Below are positions 15,928 to 23,458 of a stretch of 32,057 bases of DNA, one piece after another. How positions within the stretch are numbered: the stretch's first letter is position 1; every line of letters starts with the position of its first letter. This stretch comes from CAZLIC01 sp964559535 (GTDB taxonomy: Bacteria; Pseudomonadota; Alphaproteobacteria; Rhodobacterales; Rhodobacteraceae): the NCBI GenBank assembly GCA_964559535.1, contig CAZLIC010000049.1, positions 1-32,057 on the forward strand, given 5' to 3'. The notes beneath the pieces were generated by a model. The model was not told where the DNA came from. It searched no databases and was given only the letters and a program-made list of their open reading frames with translations. Position numbers and translations under genes: made by a program.

Positions 15928-16902
15928 TCAGTTTGTGGGCGTCCTTGCCACGCCACGCTCGGCGAAGAATGCCTCGGCCCCCGGATGGTATTCCACACCG
16001 GGGTAATCCACATAGGCGGTCTCGACGTTCAGCGCGGCGAGGGGCGGATAGGCCGCCATGATCGCGTCACGGTTGTCGAAGATCGCTGCCAGCAGCGCCT
16101 TGACCTGCTCGTCGGGAACATGCGCGCCGACCACCAGCACGTTGTCCCAGGTCAGCATCATGATCGGCTTCTCGATGCCTACCCGAACCGGTGCCGGCGT
16201 GACTTCCGAGAAGTAGTAGGTTGGCCGATGCCTGCGCACAGCCGCCAGCGCCGCCTCGTCCGAGGCGACCTCCAGGAAGCGGACCCCGCCAACCGAGGCG
16301 CTGACTTCGGCCACCTTCGGCCCGCCCACCGCGAAGAAGGCCGCATCCGTCTGGCCGGACACCAGCGCGTCCGCGCCGCGGATCAGTTCGGGCATCGGCA
16401 CGCCGATCACCTCGTCATAGCTGATACCGTCGGCCTCAAGCAGCGCGCCGACCAGTGGGCGGTTCAGGGGAAACGCCTCCCAGCCGGAAGGAACGCGCAT
16501 GCCCTTGAGATCGGACACGCGGGTCATTCCCGAATCGGCACGCACGAAAAGCCCGACCGGGAAGGGATTGATCCTGGCCACGACCCGCAGGTTCGGCATC
16601 GGTGCCGAATATTCGCCGGTTCCACTGACGGCGGTAATCACATCGTTGATATCGTTCAGAGAATATTCGGCCAGCGCGTCGTTGACGGCCTGCATCATCT
16701 GGCCGTTGCCGCCATAGGGCTGAACGACCAGCCGCCCGCCGTCCGCCTTGCGGGCCTCGGCGGCGATGACTGAGGCCATCGTGTTCCAAACGGATCCCGC
16801 AGGCGGGGTCGCAATCGCCTCGACCTGCGCCGAAGCATTGCCCGATGCCAGACAGCCCGCCAGCGCGGCGGCCGCGAATCGCGCCGAAAACAGTCTTCCC
16901 AT
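15928..16902 (-). CDS. TAXI-family TRAP transporter solute-binding protein
   Basis: A 324-residue periplasmic receptor. The N-terminus has a hydrophobic signal segment (FAAAALAGCLASGNASA), with probable cleavage after ASA; LAGC could alternatively act as a lipobox. The mature part shows TAXI features: TPPAGSVWNTMASVIAAEA near the start, VQPYGGNGQMMQAVN, LRVVARINPFPVGLFVRADS, and a C-terminal EYHPGAEAFFAERG. It delivers ligand to the fused permease encoded 89 bp downstream. GGGAGGA precedes the ATG. This is the first gene of the minus-strand operon, and its promoter lies in the 215-bp divergent region shared with the dioxygenase genes. Confidence 0.88.
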   Translation of the reverse strand: MGRLFSARFAAAALAGCLASGNASAQVEAIATPPAGSVWNTMASVIAAEARKADGGRLVVQPYGGNGQMMQAVNDALAEYSLNDINDVITAVSGTGEYSAPMPNLRVVARINPFPVGLFVRADSGMTRVSDLKGMRVPSGWEAFPLNRPLVGALLEADGISYDEVIGVPMPELIRGADALVSGQTDAAFFAVGGPKVAEVSASVGGVRFLEVASDEAALAAVRRHRPTYYFSEVTPAPVRVGIEKPIMMLTWDNVLVVGAHVPDEQVKALLAAIFDNRDAIMAAYPPLAALNVETAYVDYPGVEYHPGAEAFFAERGVARTPTN

Positions 16903-16967
16903 GCTCGTCCTCCCCCTTCGATTCCTGCGTCAACCCGGCACTTGCCTCCCGCAGAGCCGGCCCCTGG

Positions 16968-16995
16968 ATCATAGCCAACCCCCGAAAAATTGGAA
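16968..16995 (-). promoter_or_regulatory. Putative promoter of the TRAP/gentisate operon
   Basis: On the minus strand TTCCAA (16990-16995) and TATGAT (16968-16973) are spaced 16 bp apart. The -10 matches the consensus at 5 of 6 positions; the -35 is weak. The -35 overlaps the first bases of the palindrome at 16994-17003, so a protein bound there would block it. The transcript would start about 60 bp before the TAXI receptor gene. Confidence 0.4.
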
Positions 16996-17003
16996 GCATG
17001 CTT
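16994..17003. promoter_or_regulatory. Palindromic operator candidate AAGCATGCTT
   Basis: This perfect 10-bp palindrome sits between, and partly over, the -35 regions of the two divergent promoters. Near-identical copies occur beside the MarR gene (AAGTATGCTT at 24968-24977, ATGCATGCTT at 25102-25111). MarR proteins bind such short palindromes as dimers. Recognition by the local MarR protein is an inference. Confidence 0.5.
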
Positions 17004-17009
17004 TTTTTC

Positions 17010-17038
17010 TTGTCGGAATTTCCGGATTGCGCTAATGA
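17010..17038 (+). promoter_or_regulatory. Putative promoter of the dioxygenase operon
   Basis: TTGTCG (17010-17015) and TAATGA (17033-17038) are separated by 17 bp, starting just after the palindrome. The -10 match is poor, so this is tentative. The leader to the first ATG would be about 75 bp. Confidence 0.3.
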
Positions 17039-17117
17039 CACCCTCAAGGCTTGCGGCTCGCGGAGGGGTCGCTCGGGGGGCCACAGCCAATCTTTGTTTC
17101 AACGGGAGGAAGTCCAA

Positions 17118-18479
17118 ATGAATGCCAGCGTGCACAGCGCCTCAGGCGCGTATTCCGACGCGGAAATTCTCGGGATGATCGACGAGAAATCCGGGGTCTA
17201 CAATCCGAAGATCTACACGGACGAATCGCTTTACAAGCTTGAGCTGGAACGCATCTTCGCCCGCACCTGGATCTGCATGGGCCACGAGTCGCAGATTGCC
17301 AAGCCGGGTGACTTCATCACGTCCTACATTGGCGAGGATCCTGTCGTCGTGTCGCGGCAGAAGGATGGAAGCATCCGCGTCTTCCTGAACCAGTGCCGGC
17401 ATCGCGGCATGCGCATCTGCCGCGCCGACTCGGGCAATGCGAAGGCGTTCACCTGCACCTACCATGGCTGGGCCTACAACCAGGGCGGCGATCTGGTCAG
17501 CGTCCCGATGGAGCAGGAGGCCTTCGGTGGCTGCCTGAACAAGAAGGAATGGGGTCCGAAGCAGGCGCGGGTCGAGACCTACAAGGGTCTGATCTTCGCG
17601 AACTGGGATGCCGAAGCCCCGTCGCTTGACGAGTATCTCGGCGAAGCCAAGTTCTACATGGACATCATGCTGGACCGCTGCGAAGGCGGCACCGAGGCGG
17701 TGCCGGGTATCCAGAAATGGGTCATTCCCTGCAACTGGAAGTTCGCGGCCGAGCAGTTCGCTTCTGACGCCTATCACGCCGGCACGACCTCGCACCTGTC
17801 CGGCATCATGGCCGGCGTTCCGGACGACGTGGATCTGTCGCAGGTCGCGCCGCCGACCGAGGGCCTGAACGTGCACATGTCGAACGGCCACGGCTGCGGC
17901 CTGTTCCTGCGCAACCCGATGTTCTTCATGACGATCCTCGGGCCGAAAGTGACAGAATACCTGACCTCGGGACCGGCTTACGAGGAAGCGACGCGCCGCC
18001 TGGGCAAGTCGCGGACGGATGTGCATCTCTGTCACACCAACATCTTCCCGAACCTGTCGTTCCTGACGGGGATCAACACGGTCCGCATGTGGCAGCCGCG
18101 CGGCCCGAACGAGATCGAGGTCTGGACGTTTGCCCTGGTGGACAAGACCGCCCCGGACGAGATCAAGGAGGAATGGAGCCGCAACATTTCGCGCACCTTC
18201 ACGGCGGGCGGCGTCTTCGAGCAGGACGATGGCGAGAACTGGTGCGACATCCAGCAGGTTCTTAGGGGCCATGTCGCCCAGCAGCAGAAGTTCAACATCG
18301 AGATGGCCACCCACACGATCACGACCGAGAACCCCGAGGGCTTCCCGGGGGTCAGCTTCGCCTACACCTATGGCGAGGAATCGGCGCGCGGCCTGTATCG
18401 CTACTGGACCCAGATCATGACCGCCCCGGACTGGCCCGCGATCAACAAGATCAAGCCGCTGGCGGTTGCGGCGGAATAA
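17118..18479 (+). CDS. Aromatic-ring-hydroxylating dioxygenase alpha subunit
   Basis: A 453-residue catalytic subunit. The Rieske centre is C93-x-H95 (NQCRHRGMRIC) and C113-x2-H116 (CTYHGWAY). The mononuclear iron site is H220 and H226 in AEQFASDAYHAGTTSHLSGI, with the third ligand in FEQDDGENW (D370/D371); D217 is the bridging Asp to the neighbouring Rieske domain. The six-residue step between the two His matches biphenyl/toluene and sphingomonad PAH dioxygenases; NahAc has five. It adds O2 to an aromatic ring to give a cis-dihydrodiol. It is the first gene of the plus-strand operon, with AGGAGG-like GGGAGGA before the ATG. The downstream nah-type enzymes indicate a naphthalene-like or larger PAH substrate; the exact range cannot be read from sequence. 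Confidence 0.92.
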   Translation: MNASVHSASGAYSDAEILGMIDEKSGVYNPKIYTDESLYKLELERIFARTWICMGHESQIAKPGDFITSYIGEDPVVVSRQKDGSIRVFLNQCRHRGMRICRADSGNAKAFTCTYHGWAYNQGGDLVSVPMEQEAFGGCLNKKEWGPKQARVETYKGLIFANWDAEAPSLDEYLGEAKFYMDIMLDRCEGGTEAVPGIQKWVIPCNWKFAAEQFASDAYHAGTTSHLSGIMAGVPDDVDLSQVAPPTEGLNVHMSNGHGCGLFLRNPMFFMTILGPKVTEYLTSGPAYEEATRRLGKSRTDVHLCHTNIFPNLSFLTGINTVRMWQPRGPNEIEVWTFALVDKTAPDEIKEEWSRNISRTFTAGGVFEQDDGENWCDIQQVLRGHVAQQQKFNIEMATHTITTENPEGFPGVSFAYTYGEESARGLYRYWTQIMTAPDWPAINKIKPLAVAAE

Positions 18480-18503
18480 CGCTCCACTGGCGGCGACAGT
18501 CCG

Positions 18504-18541
18504 CTGACTAGTCAGATCGTCTGCCGGCAAGACCGGCAGAC
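18504..18541 (+). other. Intercistronic palindrome and hairpin between alpha and beta subunit genes
   Basis: A perfect 12-bp palindrome CTGACTAGTCAG (18504-18515) is followed by a stem GTCTGCCGG / CCGGCAGAC (18519-18527 with 18533-18541) around a CAAGA loop. There is no T-tract, so RNA stabilisation or processing is more likely than termination. Confidence 0.5.
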
Positions 18542-18565
18542 ACCCTAATGCAGTGGGAGGAAACC

Positions 18566-19123
18566 ATGCTCGATACTACCTTCAAGACCGCCTTCGAGCG
18601 CAAGCCGAAGCCCGTTTCCCTTGAACTTCAGCACGAGGTCGAACAGTTCCTGTACTGGGAGACCAAGCTGCTGACGGATCGCCGTTACCAGGAATGGTTC
18701 GGCCTTCTCGCCTCGGATCTGCGCTACTGGATGCCGATCCGCTCGACCAAGATCATGCGGGAAGTCGCCTTTGAATACACCAACGAAAACGGCTTCGCGC
18801 ATTTTGACGACAACTGGTTCACGATGAAGGGCCGGATCAAGAAGATCATGTCGGATGTGGGCTGGTCCGAGAACCCGGCATCGCGGCTCCGCTACCTGGT
18901 CGGCAACGTGATGATCGTCCCCGAGAGCGAAAACACCCTGAATGTCGTGTCGGCGATGATTGTCTACCGCACGCGGCAAGAACGCCAGGAAGACGTGTTT
19001 GCCTGCGAGCGTCAGGATGTTCTGCGACGCGTTGACAGCGAAGCCGGTTTCGAGATCGCGAGCCGCAAGATCCTGGTGGATCAGAGCACGATCCTCTCGA
19101 ACAACCTCAGCTTCTTCTTCTGA
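18566..19123 (+). CDS. Aromatic-ring-hydroxylating dioxygenase beta subunit
   Basis: The protein has 185 residues, normal for the SnoaL-like beta subunit. Recognisable stretches are LQHEVEQFLYWETKLLTDRR, LASDLRYWMPIRSTK, HFDDNWFTMKGRIKKI, WSENPASRLRYLVGNV and ILVDQSTILSNNLSFFF at the C-terminus, matching BphA2/NahAd-type proteins. It stabilises the alpha3beta3 hexamer and may shape substrate access. ATG 18566 has GGGAGGA 6 bp upstream; an ATG 18 bp earlier has none. It lies 86 bp after the alpha gene, behind a strong hairpin that could adjust the alpha:beta expression ratio, and 11 bp before the ferredoxin gene. Confidence 0.92.
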   Translation: MLDTTFKTAFERKPKPVSLELQHEVEQFLYWETKLLTDRRYQEWFGLLASDLRYWMPIRSTKIMREVAFEYTNENGFAHFDDNWFTMKGRIKKIMSDVGWSENPASRLRYLVGNVMIVPESENTLNVVSAMIVYRTRQERQEDVFACERQDVLRRVDSEAGFEIASRKILVDQSTILSNNLSFFF

Positions 19124-19134
19124 TAGGGGCGCAA

Positions 19135-19440
19135 ATGGCGTGGACAAAGGCTTTCCCTTCGGCAGATTTGCCGGAGGGAGAAATGAAGCAGTTTTCTGGG
19201 GCTAGCGAACCGATCCTGGTCTGCAAGGTGGATGGCAAGGTGCACGCCGTCCAGGACACCTGCACCCACGACACCTGGTCGCTGGCGGACGGCTTTCTCG
19301 AGGACGGGATCGTCGAGTGCAGCCTGCACTTCGCGAAGTTCTGTGTAAGGACGGGTCAGGTCAAGGCTCTTCCCGCCTGTGAGGCTCTCAAGGTCTTCCC
19401 GGCGAAGATCGAGAACGACATCATCTACATAGACTGCTGA
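19135..19440 (+). CDS. Rieske-type [2Fe-2S] ferredoxin of the dioxygenase
   Basis: A 101-residue soluble Rieske protein: C43-x-H45 in DTCTHDTWSLADG and C62-x2-H65 in ECSLHFAKFC, with the short linker of BphA3/NahAb-type ferredoxins. It carries electrons from the FAD reductase (probably the gene at 29356) to the Rieske centre of the alpha subunit. It begins 11 bp after the beta-subunit gene and ends 30 bp before the dihydrodiol dehydrogenase gene, so all are one transcript. It is distinct from the adrenodoxin-type ferredoxin at 25251, which has an entirely different cysteine pattern. Confidence 0.92.
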   Translation: MAWTKAFPSADLPEGEMKQFSGASEPILVCKVDGKVHAVQDTCTHDTWSLADGFLEDGIVECSLHFAKFCVRTGQVKALPACEALKVFPAKIENDIIYIDC

Positions 19441-19470
19441 CACACGGCGGAAGCCAAAGGAGGGAACGCA

Positions 19471-20304
19471 ATGCAGCTCAAGGATCAGGTCGCGCTCGTG
19501 ACCGGAGGCGGATCGGGTCTCGGTCGGGCAATCGTCGAGCGTTATGTCGAGGAGGGCGCGCGTGTCGCGATCTTCGACCGCTCGCAGGAACGCATCGAGG
19601 AAGTGACCAAGGCACTCGGCGGTGCGGTCATCGGCATTGCCGGTGATGTGCGCGAAATCGCTGACAACAAGCGGGCCGTCGCCGAATGTGTCAAGGCATT
19701 TGGCAAGCTGGATACCCTGGTCGGCAATGCCGGTGTCTGGGACTGGTCGAAATCGCTGGTCTCGACCGAAGATGACGCGCTTGTCACCGCTTTCGACGAG
19801 ATGTTCGCTATCAACGTCAAGGGTTACGTCCTTGCAGCGAAGGCGGCGCTGCCCGAACTGTACAAATCCAAGGGGCAGATGATCTTCACCGCCTCGAACG
19901 CATCGTTCTACCCTGGCGGCGGCGGTGTTCTCTATACCGCGACGAAACATGCGGTGGTCGGCATGATCAAGCAGATGGCGCACGAATTCGCACCGCATGT
20001 GCGGGTGAACGGCGTCGCCCCCGGCGGCATCGGGGGCAGCAACCTGGCCGGCATCGGCGCCCTTGGCCAGGCGGGGCACAAGTTCTCGGAACTGCCGCTG
20101 AACGACCTGATGAAACAGATGCTGCCGCTCGAGCGGGCGTTTCACGCCCGGGAATATGCCGGCGCCTATGTTTTCTTCGCAAACCGCAAGGACAACCAGC
20201 CCGGAACCGGTGGCGTGCTGAACTTCGATGGCGGTATCGGCATGCGTGGCTTTGCGTCCGCAAACATGGGCGCCGAACTGGTCGAAGCCTTCGGTAACGC
20301 CTGA
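19471..20304 (+). CDS. cis-Dihydrodiol dehydrogenase, short-chain dehydrogenase (BphB/NahB type)
   Basis: A 277-residue SDR. NAD binding: TGGGSGLGRA (residues 11-20) and NAGVWDW. The catalytic triad S142 (FTASNASFYPGG), Y155 and K159 (LYTATKHAV) falls at the same positions as in biphenyl dihydrodiol dehydrogenase BphB. FDEMFAINVKGYVLAAKAAL, HVRVNGVAPGGI and a C-terminal NFDGGIGMRGF are also shared with that subfamily. It oxidises the cis-dihydrodiol to the catecholic diol, rearomatising the ring and making NADH. AAGGAGGG precedes the ATG. A long 13-bp-stem hairpin follows the stop codon. Confidence 0.93.
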   Translation: MQLKDQVALVTGGGSGLGRAIVERYVEEGARVAIFDRSQERIEEVTKALGGAVIGIAGDVREIADNKRAVAECVKAFGKLDTLVGNAGVWDWSKSLVSTEDDALVTAFDEMFAINVKGYVLAAKAALPELYKSKGQMIFTASNASFYPGGGGVLYTATKHAVVGMIKQMAHEFAPHVRVNGVAPGGIGGSNLAGIGALGQAGHKFSELPLNDLMKQMLPLERAFHAREYAGAYVFFANRKDNQPGTGGVLNFDGGIGMRGFASANMGAELVEAFGNA

Positions 20305-20311
20305 ATCGGTC

Positions 20312-20351
20312 GGGGCAGGTTCGAGCCCGGTTATCGGATCGAACCTGCCCC
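20312..20351 (+). other. Long intercistronic hairpin after the dihydrodiol dehydrogenase gene
   Basis: GGGGCAGGTTCGA and TCGAACCTGCCCC form a perfect 13-bp stem around a 14-nt loop. No T-tract follows, and about 110 bp further on the aldehyde dehydrogenase gene begins. It may be a partial terminator or a 3'-end stabiliser for the upstream five-gene message. Confidence 0.6.
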
Positions 20352-20459
20352 GGAACAGAGATGATCGACTTTCCTAGACCGGCCCGCGCCGGACGATGGC
20401 TGTTGCGCCCGGCTTGACTGCCAGGCCCAGGCACCAGGAAACCAACAGGAGGAAACGCA

Positions 20460-21911
20460 ATGGATACCCTGCTCTATATCGACAACGAGGCGCGCGGCGC
20501 GACCGACAACGCCACCTTCGCCCGCCGCTCGCCGGTGACCGGTGAGGTCGTGACCCAGGGCGCCGCGGCGAAGCCGGAGGATGCACTGGCGGCGATCGAT
20601 TCGGCGCAACGCGCCTTTGCGACCTGGTCCCAGACCGGTCCGGGCCAGCGTCGCGTGCTGCTGATGCGCGCCGCCGATGAAATCGAGAAGCGCACCGAAG
20701 ACTTCGTCGTCGCGATGAAGGGCGAGGTTGGCGCCGGCGAACTCTGGGCGCGCTTCAACGTGATGCTTGCGGCGAATGTGTTCCGCGAAGCCGCAGCGAT
20801 GACCACGCAGATCCAGGGGCGCACCATTCCCTCGGACAAGCCGGGCACGCTGTCGATGACCGTGCGCCAGCCGGTCGGCGTCATCCTGTCGATCGTGCCG
20901 TGGAACGGGCCGATCGTGCTGGCGGCGCGCGCCATCGCCTATCCGCTGATGTGCGGCAACACGGTCGTGTTCCGCGCCTCGGAAACCTCGCCCAAGACGC
21001 ATGCCCTGGTGGCAGAGGCAGTCTATGCCGCAGGCTTTCCGGCCGGAACGCTGAACTTCGTGACCAACGATCCGAAGGACGCCCCCGAAGTCATCGAGAG
21101 CATGATCGCCCACCCGGCGGTGCGCCGCGTCAACTTCACCGGCTCGACCAACGTCGGCCGGATCATCGGCGAGAAATGCGGTCGCCATCTCAAGCGGTGC
21201 ATCCTGGAGCTTGGCGACAAGTCGCCGATGGTCGTGCTGCGCGATGCCGACATCGACGGCGCAGTGAACGCGACGATCTTCGGGGCCTTCCTCTACCAGG
21301 GCCAGATCTGCATGTCGACCGAGCGGGTCATCGTCGAAGATCCGATCGCCGACGCCTTCGTCGAGAAGCTTGCGGCACGCGCTGCCCAGCTTCAGGCCGG
21401 CGACCCGCGCACCCAGGCCGCCTGCGCGCTTGGCCCCGTGGTGAGCCAGGGTGCCGCCGACCGGTTGAACGCGCTGCTTGACGACGCGGTGGCGAAGGGG
21501 GCGAAGCTCAGGTCCGGCGGTCACGCAGACCGCACGCTGATGTCGGCGACTGTGCTGGATGGCGTCACCTCGAAGATGCGCATCTACTCCGAGGAAGCCT
21601 TCGGCCCCATCCTGCAGGTGATCCGGGTCAAGGACGCAGACGAGGCGGTGCACGTTGCCAACGACACGGAATACGGTCTCTCGGCCGCCGTGTTCGGCAA
21701 CGACATTACCCGAGCAATGGACGTGGCGATGCGCATCCAGACCGGTTCGGTGCACATCAACGGCGCGACCGTCGCCAACGAGGCGCAAGCCCCCTATGGC
21801 GGGACCAAGGCAAGCGGATGGGGTCGTTTCGACAGCCAGGCGGTAATCGAGGAATTCACCGAGCTGAAGTGGCTCACGATCGAGCAGCCGACCCAGCAGT
21901 ATCCTCTGTAA
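20460..21911 (+). CDS. nahF: Salicylaldehyde-type aldehyde dehydrogenase (NahF-like)
   Basis: A 483-residue NAD(P)-dependent aldehyde dehydrogenase. The cofactor region has VILSIVPWNGPIVLAARAIA and VNFTGSTNVGRII. The general base E250 (CILELGDKSP) and nucleophile C284 (YQGQICMSTERV) fall at the residue numbers reported for NahF of Pseudomonas putida G7. It would oxidise salicylaldehyde, released by the hydratase-aldolase encoded at 26756, to salicylate; larger hydroxy-aryl aldehydes are possible if the substrate is a bigger PAH. CAGGAGGAAA precedes the ATG. It lies between two strong hairpins and directly upstream of the P450 gene. Confidence 0.88.
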   Translation: MDTLLYIDNEARGATDNATFARRSPVTGEVVTQGAAAKPEDALAAIDSAQRAFATWSQTGPGQRRVLLMRAADEIEKRTEDFVVAMKGEVGAGELWARFNVMLAANVFREAAAMTTQIQGRTIPSDKPGTLSMTVRQPVGVILSIVPWNGPIVLAARAIAYPLMCGNTVVFRASETSPKTHALVAEAVYAAGFPAGTLNFVTNDPKDAPEVIESMIAHPAVRRVNFTGSTNVGRIIGEKCGRHLKRCILELGDKSPMVVLRDADIDGAVNATIFGAFLYQGQICMSTERVIVEDPIADAFVEKLAARAAQLQAGDPRTQAACALGPVVSQGAADRLNALLDDAVAKGAKLRSGGHADRTLMSATVLDGVTSKMRIYSEEAFGPILQVIRVKDADEAVHVANDTEYGLSAAVFGNDITRAMDVAMRIQTGSVHINGATVANEAQAPYGGTKASGWGRFDSQAVIEEFTELKWLTIEQPTQQYPL

Positions 21912-21934
21912 CCGGCGGCCAGAGGGAATGATCA

Positions 21935-21968
21935 GGTCCGGCCCGTGGCTTCAGCCATGGGCCGGACC
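21935..21968 (+). other. Intercistronic hairpin between the aldehyde dehydrogenase and P450 genes
   Basis: GGTCCGGCCCGTGGC and GCCATGGGCCGGACC form a 15-bp stem with one G-T pair and a TTCA tetraloop. It is very stable but has no T-tract. Confidence 0.6.
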
Positions 21969-22099
21969 ACAGAAGAAGCGGGCACTGCTTGAACGCGCCA
22001 TGTATGCTAGGACATCATCAGCCCGAATGCGACAGTGGCGGAAATGATGTCGAGCCCACAATCTCAACCGTTGTCCAAGCGCAACATCAGGATGAACAG

Positions 22100-23344
22100 A
22101 TGACCGTGAACACCGCAGTTGACGAAGCCCTGTCCGACAAGGCCCGCGCCTTCAACCTCTTCAACCCTCCTGAAGACTATTTCGACAATCCGAGCCGCTA
22201 TTTCCGCCTGCTTCGCGACGGCGATCCGGTCCACACCCAGGAAGACGGCAGCGTGCTGCTGACCCGCTATGACGACGTGCGCCAGATCTGGCGTGACCTG
22301 AGCGGCCTCGTCTACAAGGGCGACCAGTTCCGCAAGCGTTTCGGCGAAGGTCCGCTTCTTGAGCACCACACCTCGACGATGCTGTTCCGCGACAATCCGG
22401 ATCACGACCGTCTGCGCAACATCGTCAACCCGTTCTTCGCGCAGAGCTCGATCCAGATGCTTTCCAGGTTCACCCAGGAAGTTGTGGATCGCGAGATCGA
22501 GAAGGTGAAGAAGATGGGCGAGTTCGACTTCGTCCGCGACTTCGCCTTCCGGATTCCGGTGGCGCTGATCTGCAAGATCATCGGCGTGCCGGTCGAGGAC
22601 GCGGATTATATCCAGGCCGTCGGCCGCAAGGTCTTGTTCCCGCTGAACCCGAAGGTGCCGCAAACCGCGATCGCCGAAGGGCACGACGCCGTCACCGAAT
22701 TCAAGAACTACCTGCGCCCGTTCCTGGACGAGATCAAGTCGCGGCCGGCGATCGACCCGACCGAAAGCATCCTCTGCGCGATGGCCGCAGCCCAGCGCGA
22801 GGGTGTCGAAGTCAGCGACGACGAGATCCTGCACATGTGCATCGTGACGCTGAACGGCGGCCACGAGACCACGACGAACCTCATCTCGCAGTCGATCCAC
22901 TTCCTGATGGACGATCCCGAAAGCCTGGCGCAACTGCGCGACGGCGCGGCGCCGATCGCGCCCGCGCTGGAGGAATTGATCCGGTTCATCACGCCCTTGC
23001 AGCTTCAGGGTCGCCGCACGACTCAGGAGGTGGTTCTTGAAAGCGGCAACGGGACGCTACCCGCCGGCACCGAAGTCGTCCTGTGCCAGGCTTCGGCAAA
23101 CCGCGACGAACGGATCTTCGACAACCCCGACAGGCTGAACCTTTCGCGCCGGCCGAACAACCATGTCGGCTTCGGTGCCGGGATCCACGTCTGTCTGGGG
23201 CGGCCGCTGGCGCGGCTCGAAGCCTCGATCGCGGTTCCCACCGTGCTGCGGGAGCTGCCGACGCTGACGCGCAACGGCAAGGTGCGCTTCCAGCACAACA
23301 CGCGGTTCCGGGGTCTGGAACTGTTCCCTGTAAGGCTCGCCTGA
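22100..23344 (+). CDS. Cytochrome P450 monooxygenase
   Basis: A 414-residue soluble bacterial P450 with no membrane anchor. The I-helix carries LNGGHETTTNL (residues 251-261, oxygen-activation threonines), the ExxR pair is E292-R295 (EELIRF), and the haem loop GFGAGIHVCLGRPLAR places the axial cysteine at C365. The CYP family cannot be assigned by eye. It needs a ferredoxin and a reductase; an adrenodoxin-type ferredoxin (25251) and a putidaredoxin-reductase-like flavoprotein (29356) lie downstream. P450s are not part of the classical nah/nag pathway. Its place after the salicylaldehyde dehydrogenase and the lack of NagGH suggest ring hydroxylation of salicylate, but this is only inferred. 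The start at 22100 has a weak AGGA; a longer in-frame start at 21989 gives an unconserved extension. Confidence 0.93.
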   Translation: MTVNTAVDEALSDKARAFNLFNPPEDYFDNPSRYFRLLRDGDPVHTQEDGSVLLTRYDDVRQIWRDLSGLVYKGDQFRKRFGEGPLLEHHTSTMLFRDNPDHDRLRNIVNPFFAQSSIQMLSRFTQEVVDREIEKVKKMGEFDFVRDFAFRIPVALICKIIGVPVEDADYIQAVGRKVLFPLNPKVPQTAIAEGHDAVTEFKNYLRPFLDEIKSRPAIDPTESILCAMAAAQREGVEVSDDEILHMCIVTLNGGHETTTNLISQSIHFLMDDPESLAQLRDGAAPIAPALEELIRFITPLQLQGRRTTQEVVLESGNGTLPAGTEVVLCQASANRDERIFDNPDRLNLSRRPNNHVGFGAGIHVCLGRPLARLEASIAVPTVLRELPTLTRNGKVRFQHNTRFRGLELFPVRLA

Positions 23345-23377
23345 GCCTGCGGGCAAAGAGACGGAACAAGGATAAAG

Positions 23378-23408
23378 GCTCCGGCCCTGCCCATGGGGCG
23401 GCCGGAGC
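23378..23408 (+). other. Intercistronic hairpin between the P450 and FAH-family genes
   Basis: GCTCCGGCC and GGCCGGAGC form a 9-bp stem, with an inner GCCC/GGGC pairing possible in the loop. No T-tract follows. Confidence 0.55.
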
Positions 23409-23458
23409 ATTCGAAGCCATGGCAAGTGGTGACGGGATCACGGATTGGGGAAACCAGG

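Noticed and set aside
17142..18530. Open frame of 462 codons on the minus strand
   Set aside because: Antisense to the dioxygenase alpha subunit, which has all Rieske and iron ligands.
20331..21788. Open frame of 485 codons on the minus strand
   Set aside because: Antisense to the aldehyde dehydrogenase gene; no recognisable domain.
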